Shown in pieces: positions 36,589 through 45,354 of a stretch of DNA of 64,000 nucleotides (the stretch's first letter is position 1; every line of letters begins with the position of its first letter). The notes beneath the pieces are model-generated. The model was not told where the DNA came from and did no database searches. It saw only the letters and a list, made by a program, of their open reading frames with translations. The translations under genes and the position numbers were made by a program. The DNA is from Pinibacter aurantiacus (lineage in GTDB: Bacteria > Bacteroidota > Bacteroidia > Chitinophagales > Chitinophagaceae), in NCBI RefSeq assembly GCF_019130065.1, contig NZ_JAHSPG010000003.1, positions 434,001 to 498,000 on the forward strand, written 5' to 3'.

Positions 36589-38094
36589 CTATTTTTTAGA
36601 AATTGTTAACAAGCCGAGATAAGTTAACAAGCCATTGATAATAAGCAATTCGATGCCTATTTGGTAGCCGCCGAACAGACTTGCAGAGTATTTACTCAAA
36701 AAGAAGCAAATAACCGGTGACAGCAGGCAAATGATTGTCACTAAAATGCCATCATTTAATCTGCGCTTACTCAATATGCCAAATGAAAACAATCCCAATA
36801 ACGGACCATACGTGTAGCCGGCAAGATCAAGGATAATGTTGATGATGGATTTATTGTTAATCCATTTGAATATGAGAATGCACAACATAAAAACCAAGGT
36901 GAATGTAATGTGCACGATCATGCGTGTTCTTTTCTTTTTCTCTTCCGGAATATCGGTTCTTCTTTTAATACCCAATATGTCTATGCAGAAAGATGAGGTC
37001 AATGCTGTCAATGCACCGTCTGCACTTGGAAACAATGCAGATATCAATCCAATGATAAAAATCAAGCCGACTGATTGAGGTAGTAATTTCAATGCGGTGT
37101 AAGGAAACAAATCGTCTCCGATAATGTTTTTGTCACCCAACATCAGCGTGTGTTTTGTAAAATCGTAAGAAGCGCCTTTGTTGATCATAAAAATGTACAA
37201 TAACCCACCCAACGCAAGGAACAATAGATTCACCAGCAGTATCACAGTACTGAAACTGAGCATGTTCTTTTGAGAATCTTTCAATCTTTCAACACTGATA
37301 TTTTTTTGCATCATTTCCTGGTCAAGCCCCGTCATTGCAATAGTGATGAAAGCTCCTCCCAATATTTGTTTTAGAAAAAATCCTTTGCTCTTGACATCAA
37401 AGTTGAAAATATTGGTGTAGCCCTTTGCAGCGAGCGTTTGCATGGTAGAGCCTGCGCCCAGATGCAACTGACTCATGATGTAAACAATACAAACGATAAG
37501 ACCAAGAAGCATGAATGTCGTTTGCAAAGTATCGGTATATACAATTGTTTTTACTCCCCCTTCAAATGTGTACAGCAAAATCATCAACAAGATCACAAAT
37601 GCCGTAACAATGAAAGGCACGCCCATTTCATCGAGAATGAATATCTGCAATACATTGATCACCAAATACAAGCGTGCAGTTGCGCCGATCGTTCTGGATA
37701 TAATGAAAAACAATGCGCCTGTTTTATAGGAAAAGATGCCTAATCTTTTTTGCAGGTAATTATATATCGATGTGAGGTTGTGCTTGTAATACAATGGCAG
37801 CAATACATAAGCGACTATGAAATAACCAATGAAATAGCCGATCACAACCTGGAAATATCCAAAGCCTTTGAATGCATTTCCCGCAAAATCTCCGGTTGTC
37901 CCCGGCACGGAAACAAATGTTACTCCAGATAAGGAAGTGCCCACCATACCAAATGCCACGAGCATCCAGTTGGAGCTTTTATTTCCTATGAAAAAAGTGT
38001 CGTTGGTAGAATTGCGCGAGGTAACGTAGGCAACGGACAAAAGGATTAAAAAATATGCAATAACAACAGCAAACAGTAGAATAGATGACATCAT
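36589..38094 (-). CDS. Sodium:solute symporter (SSS family)
   Basis: A 501-residue inner-membrane transporter with about 13 hydrophobic segments. The start (SSILLFAVVIAYFLILLSVAYVTSR) and GNKSSNWMLVAFGMVGTSLSGVTFVSVPG match the SSS family (PutP/SGLT fold). Substrate unknown. Within Bacteroidota such proteins carry sugars, sialic acid or amino acids. ATG codons at 38094 and 38091 are both possible. A family E palindrome lies just upstream. Confidence 0.92.
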   Translation of the reverse strand: MMSSILLFAVVIAYFLILLSVAYVTSRNSTNDTFFIGNKSSNWMLVAFGMVGTSLSGVTFVSVPGTTGDFAGNAFKGFGYFQVVIGYFIGYFIVAYVLLPLYYKHNLTSIYNYLQKRLGIFSYKTGALFFIISRTIGATARLYLVINVLQIFILDEMGVPFIVTAFVILLMILLYTFEGGVKTIVYTDTLQTTFMLLGLIVCIVYIMSQLHLGAGSTMQTLAAKGYTNIFNFDVKSKGFFLKQILGGAFITIAMTGLDQEMMQKNISVERLKDSQKNMLSFSTVILLVNLLFLALGGLLYIFMINKGASYDFTKHTLMLGDKNIIGDDLFPYTALKLLPQSVGLIFIIGLISALFPSADGALTALTSSFCIDILGIKRRTDIPEEKKKRTRMIVHITFTLVFMLCILIFKWINNKSIINIILDLAGYTYGPLLGLFSFGILSKRRLNDGILVTIICLLSPVICFFLSKYSASLFGGYQIGIELLIINGLLTYLGLLTISKK

Positions 38095-38111
38095 GTTTCT
38101 TTTAGAGGAAG

Positions 38112-38245
38112 AGGAACGCAGATCTTCATGATCGTCATGATTTGTTATGATAACTTATTTGATATTAGAAATTTTAGGCGATAACCTAATATAACTTCAA
38201 ATCTCAAATCATTCTAATCATGAAAATCATGACAATCTGCGTTCC
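38112..38245. repeat. Long palindrome, family E
   Basis: Left arm 38112-38150 and right arm 38208-38245 (GGAACGCAGAT... and complement). The inner part has TAGG/CCTA and TTGATATTAG-like inversions as in the copy at 21141. It fills the gap between the divergent symporter and LOG genes. Confidence 0.88.
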
Positions 38246-38347
38246 ATCTTAAATGAAGATATAAAAATCTTTATCAAAAAATAGGAGTATGCTTACATTT
38301 GATTCGTATTAACTGACATGAAGCTTTAGAATTAAACCCATTTTTCT

Positions 38348-38887
38348 ATGAATATTTCTTCGGTTGCGGTTTTTTGTGGTTCCAATACTGGAAAGAATCC
38401 CATTTTTTTACAGCATGCGGCAGAGCTGGGTAAGTTGATTGCCATTCTTAAATTGAAATTGGTTTATGGCGGTGGTAAAAAAGGACTTATGGGTGCGATT
38501 GCCAATTCTGTGCTTGAGCACCAGGGACAAGTGATGGGTGTTATTCCAAAAATTCTTACTGAATGGGAGCAACAGCACGATGGTCTAACAGAGCTCGCCA
38601 TTGTACCAGATATGCATACGCGAAAAAAAACCATTTACGATATGAGCGATGCGGCAATTGTGATGCCCGGTGGCTTCGGCACAATGGATGAGTTTTTCGA
38701 AATGCTAACATGGAACCAGTTAAAAATTCACGATAAAAAGATCTACATATTAAACAGTGATGGTTATTACAATAACCTCATCCTCTATCTTAAACAAGCA
38801 GAGAAAGAGGGCTTTCTTTACGAGCCGGTGGAAGAACGTATTATTTTTTGCGATTCGCCGGTGGATATTTTTAACAAGATTGAGTAA
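38348..38887 (+). CDS. LOG family Rossmann protein (TIGR00730)
   Basis: A 179-residue protein with the lysine-decarboxylase-like fold of cytokinin riboside 5'-monophosphate phosphoribohydrolases. VFCGSNTG at the start, LVYGGGKKGLMGAIA, and the signature PGGFGTMDEFFEMLTW with HTRKKTIYD. Known activity is hydrolysis of nucleoside monophosphates to base and ribose 5-phosphate. Cytosolic, monocistronic. Confidence 0.93.
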   Translation: MNISSVAVFCGSNTGKNPIFLQHAAELGKLIAILKLKLVYGGGKKGLMGAIANSVLEHQGQVMGVIPKILTEWEQQHDGLTELAIVPDMHTRKKTIYDMSDAAIVMPGGFGTMDEFFEMLTWNQLKIHDKKIYILNSDGYYNNLILYLKQAEKEGFLYEPVEERIIFCDSPVDIFNKIE

Positions 38888-39145
38888 GTGCGAAAATGAT
38901 TCCCGCTAAGGCACTAAGGACACTAAGCCTCACTAAGAAGCTTTTTTTTAACCACGGAGGAAAGGAGTTTTTCTCAAAGAGGAACGGAGGGTTTGCTTCG
39001 TGAATAGTGGCAGTTTCTAAAATAAAAGGGAAGAAGAAATTTTTACAAATTTCTCCTTCCCTTTTACTTTTTTGCTTTCAATTTAGCCGCCCTCCTTTCC
39101 TCTTTGAAAAAACCTCCGTGCATTCTGTGGTTAAAGGTGAGCCTG
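38888..39145. repeat. Composite repeat: single family F arm, family G palindrome and inner GGGAAG hairpin
   Basis: A family F arm at 38905-38940 (GCTAAGGCACTAAGGACACT type). Then a family G palindrome with left arm about 38950-38993 (AACCACGGAGGAAAGGAG) and right arm about 39090-39134. In its centre lies a separate hairpin with 19-base arms, one mismatch (39024-39042 with 39047-39065). The small open frame across it is not coding. Confidence 0.8.
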
Positions 39146-39150
39146 CACAT

Positions 39151-39177
39151 AAAAAGCCCGGGGTAAACCCAGGCTTC
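39151..39177 (-). terminator. Intrinsic terminator of the outer membrane protein gene
   Basis: Stem AAGCCCGGG (39154-39162) with CCCAGGCTT (39168-39176), one mismatch, 5-base loop; on the minus strand it is followed by a T-run. Confidence 0.75.
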
Positions 39178-39204
39178 TATTTTGACTTTTTAATTTTTAC
39201 GTCC

Positions 39205-39777
39205 CTACAATCCCAAATTTATACCGAAACTAAAGAACGGTTTGTTGCCATAGGGAGGCATATCTCTTTCTCCCAACAGATCGTATTGCACCATTAAGAT
39301 TATTCCGCTACTACCCGCACCTATTGGAATAACGCCACCGGCACCAATCAACAATGCAGGACGCACTTCGCTATCTTTTGTTTGCGTAGGGCCATCAGCC
39401 GCATTATTAGGAATATATTTTCCCCAGGTATAATTTGCCTCTGGCTGAAGTTGTGCAAACAATTGTGGTATCGGGTAAACCCTTCCAAAAACATTTAATC
39501 CTGCAATTCCGTACTGGTTCTTACCATATCCATCGTTGTATGAATAATACTGGCCGTTAATACCTACCCCTGCGGCAATGTAACGATTGAAACGATAACC
39601 CAGTTGCGGGGAAATATTTACAATCGTATAATCTCCAAAGCTTAAACCGAAGTTACCTCCAAAGAAAAGCTTGTTCTTGTCAAACCCTTTTTCCGGCGCT
39701 GGTTCATCCTGAGCATGCACCGCCGATGACACACAGATACAGAGTAAGCATAAAGTAGCCAGTTTCAATAATTTCAT
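39205..39777 (-). CDS. Outer membrane beta-barrel protein
   Basis: A 190-residue exported protein: signal peptide to about residue 23 (SSAVHAQ), then alternating strands (FFGGNFGLSFGDYTIVNISPQLGYRFNRYIAAGVGINGQY) and an aromatic C-terminal strand ending FSFGINLGL. Probably an 8-stranded barrel of the OmpA/OmpX-like superfamily; function unknown. Confidence 0.85.
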   Translation of the reverse strand: MKLLKLATLCLLCICVSSAVHAQDEPAPEKGFDKNKLFFGGNFGLSFGDYTIVNISPQLGYRFNRYIAAGVGINGQYYSYNDGYGKNQYGIAGLNVFGRVYPIPQLFAQLQPEANYTWGKYIPNNAADGPTQTKDSEVRPALLIGAGGVIPIGAGSSGIILMVQYDLLGERDMPPYGNKPFFSFGINLGL

Positions 39778-39830
39778 ACTTAAAATTTTAAATGGTACCG
39801 AAGATTTCAGGGGTACTGGTCAGGGTTCAT

Positions 39831-41246
39831 TTAAAAAATCTTTCCGGCGTTCAATATATTATTCGGATCAAATACTTTTTTGATGTCCCTCATGATTTGA
39901 AGCTGTGTATTGCTGAATACAATGTCCATGTACCCTTTTTGCACCAGCCCAATGCCATGCTCGCCACTGATCGTTCCGCCAAGATTTTTCACTAACTCAA
40001 ACAAAGCTCTGAGACACTGCACCATTTGCGGATCATCCTGGCTGTTTTGAAGGCCTTCTTTCTTAATGCGAATGTGCAAGTTGCCATCTCCCGCGTGGCC
40101 GTAGCACACCGCATGAAAGTCATACTGGCGGCCAAGTTCCTTTACTCCTCTGATCAATTTTGGCAATTCTGCCCTTGGCACCACTGTGTCTTCTTCGATC
40201 GTATAACCTTGTAATTTCACGGCTTCAGCAGCACGCCTGCGAAGCTTCCACAATTCTGCTTTTTGCTGTGCGTCATCTGCAAAGTACACTTCTCCACAAT
40301 CAAACTGTGTTAATAACTCACTAATTGACTCCATCTCACTCATCAATGCATCCATGTGGTTTCCATCTACTTCAATGATCAGGTGCGCCGCTGTATCGTC
40401 TGTTACCTGAACTGCAGTGCTGTCAACCATTGCTGCAGTAATTTTCAACGCATCATATTCTACCAGCTCCAACGCGCTTGGTGTAAAACCAGCACGGAAA
40501 ATAGCGCTTACTGCCTCACCCGCTTTCTCCAGTGATGTAAACGGCACCAACATCAGCAGGTCGTATTTTGGAAGGGGAATCAGCTTCAGTACTATCTTAG
40601 TGACAATTCCGAGCGTCCCTTCGCTGCCTACAACCAATTGAGTAAGGTTATATCCTGTAGAATTTTTTAAAACGTTTGCCCCGGTCCAGATTACGTCGCC
40701 GGTTGGCAAAACAACTTCAAGGTTCAACACATAATCTTTCACCACGCCATATTTTACCGCTTTAGGGCCACCACTGTTCTCGGCAATGTTTCCGCCGATA
40801 AAGCAAGATCCTTTACTGCTTGGGTCCGGTGGGTAAAAAAGTCCCTTTTCTTTCACCGTCTCTTGTAAAACCTCTGTGATCACTCCTGGTTCAGTTGTAA
40901 CCTGAAGATTTTTTTCATCTATGCTTAGAATGGTATTTAGTCTTTCCGTGGACAACACTACGCCGCCCAGGTGAGGCAATGCTCCTCCGCTAAGGCCGGT
41001 ACCGCCACCGCGTGGGGTTACGGGAATGCCGTTGGCATTACAAATCTTCATTATTTCGCTGATTTCCTCTGTTGTACGTGGTTTTAATACAACTTCGGGT
41101 AAAAAGAGAAGGTGCTCGGTTTGATCGTGACCGTAATCGTGCAGTGATTCCTGGTCAAAAAGCACGTAGTTTTCTCCTAACAGATTGATAAACAATTTGA
41201 TGTGTTCAGCAGTTAAAGCAGTTTTACTCGTCAAGGTCGCTTGCAT
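39831..41246 (-). CDS. GlcD-like FAD-linked oxidase (glycolate or D-lactate dehydrogenase)
   Basis: A 471-residue flavoprotein of the vanillyl-alcohol-oxidase fold. FAD-binding half: PRTTEEISEIMKICNANGIPVTPRGGGTGLSGGA, CFIGGNIAENSGGPKAVKYG and GSEGTLGIVTKIVL. Substrate half ends in CYGHAGDGNLHIRI and GTISGEHGIGLVQK, whose His residues bind a metal and the 2-hydroxyacid. D-lactate or glycolate is the likely substrate; no GlcE/GlcF genes are adjacent, favouring a stand-alone D-lactate dehydrogenase type. A perfect TATATTTG box precedes it. Confidence 0.92.
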   Translation of the reverse strand: MQATLTSKTALTAEHIKLFINLLGENYVLFDQESLHDYGHDQTEHLLFLPEVVLKPRTTEEISEIMKICNANGIPVTPRGGGTGLSGGALPHLGGVVLSTERLNTILSIDEKNLQVTTEPGVITEVLQETVKEKGLFYPPDPSSKGSCFIGGNIAENSGGPKAVKYGVVKDYVLNLEVVLPTGDVIWTGANVLKNSTGYNLTQLVVGSEGTLGIVTKIVLKLIPLPKYDLLMLVPFTSLEKAGEAVSAIFRAGFTPSALELVEYDALKITAAMVDSTAVQVTDDTAAHLIIEVDGNHMDALMSEMESISELLTQFDCGEVYFADDAQQKAELWKLRRRAAEAVKLQGYTIEEDTVVPRAELPKLIRGVKELGRQYDFHAVCYGHAGDGNLHIRIKKEGLQNSQDDPQMVQCLRALFELVKNLGGTISGEHGIGLVQKGYMDIVFSNTQLQIMRDIKKVFDPNNILNAGKIF

Positions 41247-41267
41247 CTATAATAGAATTTTGTGGCG

Positions 41268-41275
41268 CAAATATA
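41268..41275 (-). promoter_or_regulatory. -7 box TATATTTG before the GlcD-like gene
   Basis: Perfect TAnnTTTG on the minus strand, followed by CGCC, 21 bases before the ATG. No clear -33 element. Confidence 0.5.
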
Positions 41276-41466
41276 AGAAACCATGCGCAGAGCGAGCTCA
41301 CAGTCTGCTGCATAAATATAATTTTAGAATATATACTTTGACTGTCAAAATTATACGCAACGATTTAAGAATAAATTAGGTCAAAATGAGTGTTAAGACA
41401 AAAAGCTTTCTGACTTTTGCAGTTAGCGTATATTAGTAGTACCATTTAAAAAAACAAGTGACCAAG

Positions 41467-41943
41467 ATGAAAAGATTTTTTTTGCTGATGCTTGCCGTTC
41501 CCGTTTTGTTTTTAGCGTGTTCCAAGAAATCAGATAGTGGATGTAAAGATCAGGACCCTTCGGTAGAAGCTCCGGCAATGCAAGCTTTTTGCGTGACCCA
41601 GGGTTTGAATTACCAGATTGACACTGTTGGCAACTATTATCAGATAGATTCTCTGGGCACTGGCCCTTCTGTATTGAGCGCATACGATACTGTTGTTATC
41701 AGCTATGTGGGCAAAACTTTAGATAATGTGGTGTTTGACAGAGGCGATTCTGTGATGGCTTATGCCGGAACATTTATTCCAGGATTTCAGTGGGGATTAT
41801 TAAAGGTAAAAGAAGGTGGCGGATTGCAAATCGTAATGCCTTCCTTCCTTGCTTACGGTTGTAACGGCAACTCAAGAATCCCACCAAACAGTCCTTTGTA
41901 TTTTTCTATCAAATTGCTGGATGTTAGAAACAGCAAACAATAG
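41467..41943 (+). CDS. FKBP-type peptidyl-prolyl isomerase lipoprotein
   Basis: A 158-residue lipoprotein (ATG at 41467, lipobox ending FLACSKK) with one FKBP domain: YDTVVISYVGKTLDNVVFDRGD, FIPGFQWGLLKVKEGGGLQIVMPSFLAYG, RIPPNSPLYFSIKLLDV. It should speed prolyl isomerisation in periplasmic or outer-membrane proteins. Several active-site aromatics are changed and the linker is long, so activity is not certain. A strong terminator follows. Confidence 0.92.
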   Translation: MKRFFLLMLAVPVLFLACSKKSDSGCKDQDPSVEAPAMQAFCVTQGLNYQIDTVGNYYQIDSLGTGPSVLSAYDTVVISYVGKTLDNVVFDRGDSVMAYAGTFIPGFQWGLLKVKEGGGLQIVMPSFLAYGCNGNSRIPPNSPLYFSIKLLDVRNSKQ

Positions 41944-41980
41944 AAGATCAACCTTTTTATAATGGACGGTTTCTATATTA

Positions 41981-42006
41981 AGCCCAACGAGAGTTGGGCT
42001 TTTTTG
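41981..42006 (+). terminator. Intrinsic terminator of the FKBP gene
   Basis: Perfect 8-base stem AGCCCAAC/GTTGGGCT with GAGA tetraloop (41981-42000) followed by six T. Confidence 0.9.
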
Positions 42007-42043
42007 TTGAAATGATGTTTCTTAATAACGCTGAGGCAATTCA

Positions 42044-42312
42044 ATGCAATCTTACAGCGACGAGATTGCTTCGCCCCGCATTCTTTATTGTGAAAGATTC
42101 TTCATTTTATTTTTGCTGGTTGTTAGGCAGGGGCTCGCAATGACGGTGCGGTCTTTCAGCGTATTTATTGAAAACAAATCGGAGAGCAATCGGCAACTGA
42201 AAAAATTTCGTAGCCACACGTCATTGCGAGACCGGCTGAGCATAAAGGTTATGAACGAAAACAATGCTTCGCAGCGGAGATCGGCCGAAGCAATCTCAGC
42301 GCGAAAGCCAAT
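42044..42312. repeat. Family H element, modules in inside-out order
   Basis: GAGATTGCTTCG (42062-42073), CTCGCAATGACGGTG (42134-42148), CACGTCATTGCGAG (42217-42230) and CCGAAGCAATCTC (42286-42298). The two half-units point away from each other, while in the copy at 1113-1390 they point toward each other. It lies between the convergent FKBP and PKD genes. Confidence 0.85.
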
Positions 42313-42318
42313 GCTACA

Positions 42319-45060
42319 TCACTTTAGCAACAACACTGTTCCTTTTAAAGATTGTGTTTTCCCTTGCTTGTCGACGAACTCTGCGATGTAAACAAAAGTG
42401 TCTGTTTGAGAAACGGTAACGCCATTCACTTTGCCATCCCAACCGAATTGTTTATCATTCGGCAAAAAATTCTCTCTCATAAAAACACATCTTCCAAACT
42501 TGTCGTAGATACTAAGTTTTTTTACAAAACTTATCGAACATCCTTTAACGTAAAACACTTCGTTTTGGCCATCGCCATTTGGAGTGAACGCGTTTGGCAT
42601 TGTGATACCGGGGCATGGATTATTCACAGGTACGTCAATATCTTTAATAACAGTCACCACGATATCCTTTTCTACAGCGCAACCTTCAGGTGTTGATACA
42701 GCGAGATGATATTGAATGCTCGCAGTTGAATTGAAAACCGGACTCGCGCACTCATAACATGAAAGGCCTGTTTGAGGGGACCAGTTATGTTGTAAATTAT
42801 CACTGTTGGTGCCGGATTTCAGGACAACGACGTCACCACTCTTAACAGTATAGGCATTTGTCTCATCAAGTACAGGATATGGTTTCACGTTAACATTCAC
42901 TGCAGGAGCATTTGCCGAGCAGCCTTGCAGAGATGTAACTGAAGCCGCTATCTTAACGCTACCAACCTGATCAAATTTATATTGTTGCTTTCCTGAATTT
43001 GTAGCACTCGCTTCACCCCCATCAACGTACCACACATATTTTGTCAGCACATCATTCCCTTTATTGAGCAATGTAAAGTCTACCGGGACGCCAACACAAA
43101 CATTTTGATCACCACTAATTTCTATCGAAGGATTGTTATAGATGACAACTTTATACTCACCGGGGAATATCGCTGAACAGTATGGTGTTTTTGTGGTTAA
43201 CATGGTTGCATATTCTCCTGATGCTGCATACGTATGTTGTGGCGCAAAGTCGCCAGAAGCAATACCATCGCCAAAGGACCAATCAAATATTGCAGGATAA
43301 AATGAAGTCGAGTTGTTCTTAAAAACAACGCTGTTATTTTCAACACAATGATTGGTGTTGTCAAAAGTAAATGACGATACCACTGAATCTATCTTTATGT
43401 TTTTTTCGGCGCTACCGGCACAATGCTCGGAAGTGTTAACAGTCAACGTTATGTTATGAGCACCGGGTTGTCTGCAATCATTTATAAAACGAGCTTCGTT
43501 GCTTGTTGGCGCTCCATCTAGTTTCCATTCATATGCAGTTGGCGCATCGTTACCTTTTATCTCCGATCTATAGGCCAATGCAGTCACATTTTTTTTGAGG
43601 CATACCACCTCGTTACCCTCAATTGAAACGTTCGGCTTTTGATATGCATGTAGTGGGATTGCAGCAGAAGATGCACATTCGTTTCCAGGACTTTTTACCG
43701 TAAGCGTTATTGATTGATCACCAGCTTCAAATGTATGAGCAGGCTGGCTCTCAGTGGATACTGCACCATCGCCAAAATCCCAGTTGTATGACGCAGCGTT
43801 GATAGAATGATCAGTAAAGCTCACCGGCACCGGCGCACATTGCCTGATGTCGCTCATTTCAAACGCGGCTTTTACATTTACAATCTTGATGTAATCGTCT
43901 TTTACAACTTCATCTTTACAGGTGTTCATTTGCTTTTCGGCCACTGTTAATTTTACACTATACAACCCGTCATTTATAAATGTGTGCGAATGAGATACAC
44001 TTGTTGAACCGGTTTCTCCATCACCATAACTCCACGTATAATCAAGCTTGTTTCCTGATGATGCATCATTTAACTGCGCATCGTTTTCGTTGCAGAGCAA
44101 AGTTTTACCTGCTTCAAATGCCGCTTTTGGCCAATAACTTTTAATGTATGAGGAAGATGTTTTGGCTGCAGAAATACAACCTTCGTTATCTGTTACAATC
44201 AGCTTTACAGAATATCCCTTGTATGCATGAACAATATTTGAAAAAGGAAATACGACGCCGCCCGCACTCATCGGATGGGCATTGTCAAATATCATTGTCG
44301 GCCGGGCAGGAACCGCGGAGCCGGATTCCCAAACGTACCATTCCCATTTATTAATCGCGGTAGTCTTGTCTGGTACAGACGCGTCCTTTATGGTTCTTGT
44401 AAAATTTTCTTCTTTGCAGCTCGTGACGCTTGTTGCTTTAAATTTCGCAACCGGCCCTTTAATATGAATAGCAGTAGGGCATTCAAATGATCTTGAGCAG
44501 CCGTTTGTATCAGCAATGGCAAGCTTTACATTGTATGCTCCGGGATCATCAAATGTGTAAGAAATACTGGCGTCAAACTTGGGGGAAAGCTTCGTGTTTG
44601 TTTTAACTGTTATTTTTCCGTCTCCAAAGTCCCATTGGTATTTGTTGATGAATTGCGATTTGATTCCAACGGGAACAAAAGTTACTTTATTTTGAAGACA
44701 GGTTTCCAACACGTCTGCACTAAATGAAGGCTCTTCGTTAACCACAAAAACGGTTCTGGTGGCTGTGGAGATCTGCTGTGTGATGACATTTTTCTTTTTT
44801 ACAGAAACAACATATGTCGCTGAATTGGGATTGCTATAGATGTGTGCAATCGAAGCGGCAACCGGCATTTCATTTACGCTTGTGCCGTCTCCAAAGTTCC
44901 ACTCTACTAACTGCCATTCATCATGAGGATCTGTATCTGAAAAAGTAAATGCCGTTCTATTATTACAATCAACAATTGCAGAGATGTTGTTTTCGATCGT
45001 TTGCTGCGCTTGTAATTGAGAAGAGAAAATTGTGACCAATAAAAAAACGAGTTGACGCAT
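42319..45060 (-). CDS. PKD-repeat protein with T9SS type B C-terminal domain
   Basis: About 913 residues from the ATG at 45060 (MRQLVFLLVTIFSSQLQAQ, a signal peptide). Multiple PKD-like repeats (WNFGDG, WDFGDG, WSYGDG, WDFGDG, WSFGDG cores), interspersed with Cys-bearing Ig-like modules, and a type B sorting domain beginning ITMPNAFTPNGDGQNEVFYVKG and ending SLKGTVLLLK. A secreted surface protein of probable adhesive function. A PorP/SprF gene lies upstream on the same strand but is separated by a strong terminator and a family F palindrome, so the two are transcribed separately or the second depends on its own promoter. Confidence 0.9.
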   Translation of the reverse strand: MRQLVFLLVTIFSSQLQAQQTIENNISAIVDCNNRTAFTFSDTDPHDEWQLVEWNFGDGTSVNEMPVAASIAHIYSNPNSATYVVSVKKKNVITQQISTATRTVFVVNEEPSFSADVLETCLQNKVTFVPVGIKSQFINKYQWDFGDGKITVKTNTKLSPKFDASISYTFDDPGAYNVKLAIADTNGCSRSFECPTAIHIKGPVAKFKATSVTSCKEENFTRTIKDASVPDKTTAINKWEWYVWESGSAVPARPTMIFDNAHPMSAGGVVFPFSNIVHAYKGYSVKLIVTDNEGCISAAKTSSSYIKSYWPKAAFEAGKTLLCNENDAQLNDASSGNKLDYTWSYGDGETGSTSVSHSHTFINDGLYSVKLTVAEKQMNTCKDEVVKDDYIKIVNVKAAFEMSDIRQCAPVPVSFTDHSINAASYNWDFGDGAVSTESQPAHTFEAGDQSITLTVKSPGNECASSAAIPLHAYQKPNVSIEGNEVVCLKKNVTALAYRSEIKGNDAPTAYEWKLDGAPTSNEARFINDCRQPGAHNITLTVNTSEHCAGSAEKNIKIDSVVSSFTFDNTNHCVENNSVVFKNNSTSFYPAIFDWSFGDGIASGDFAPQHTYAASGEYATMLTTKTPYCSAIFPGEYKVVIYNNPSIEISGDQNVCVGVPVDFTLLNKGNDVLTKYVWYVDGGEASATNSGKQQYKFDQVGSVKIAASVTSLQGCSANAPAVNVNVKPYPVLDETNAYTVKSGDVVVLKSGTNSDNLQHNWSPQTGLSCYECASPVFNSTASIQYHLAVSTPEGCAVEKDIVVTVIKDIDVPVNNPCPGITMPNAFTPNGDGQNEVFYVKGCSISFVKKLSIYDKFGRCVFMRENFLPNDKQFGWDGKVNGVTVSQTDTFVYIAEFVDKQGKTQSLKGTVLLLK

Positions 45061-45165
45061 ACTTGCTTTGTTTGAATGATGAAAGCAAGTATCTGGCAGG
45101 CACATTGAGAAGTATCTATCTAACGGTGAGCAATAATAGTAATTTTCTTAAAAAGGATCGAAACA

Positions 45166-45196
45166 AAAAAAGCGCTTCGTCTGGAAGCGCTTTTTT
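45166..45196. terminator. Bidirectional intrinsic terminator between PorP/SprF and PKD genes
   Basis: Perfect 13-base stem (45166-45178 with 45184-45196; core AGCGCTTC/GAAGCGCT), 5-base loop, A-run and T-run on both sides. Confidence 0.88.
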
Positions 45197-45230
45197 ATAA
45201 AGAATTTGGTAAAGTGTGCAGCTCCCTAAT

Positions 45231-45325
45231 TTTTACCACTGAGGCACTAAGCCACACTAAGGGTTCGTAAAAATTTAAACACCTCTTAGTGAAACTTAGT
45301 GCCTTTAGTGTCTTAGCGGCAACTA
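45231..45325. repeat. Palindrome, family F (CACTAAGxCACTAAG arms)
   Basis: Left arm about 45236-45262 and right arm about 45285-45321, built from CACTAAG / CTTAGTG units. Single arms of the same family occur at 22081 and 38905. Confidence 0.8.
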
Positions 45326-45354
45326 TTCGGGACGTTAAACATTGAATAGTTTTA

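Noticed and set aside
39007-39297. 96-residue plus-strand frame
   Set aside because: Covers the family G palindrome and the terminator, then runs antisense to the outer membrane protein gene.
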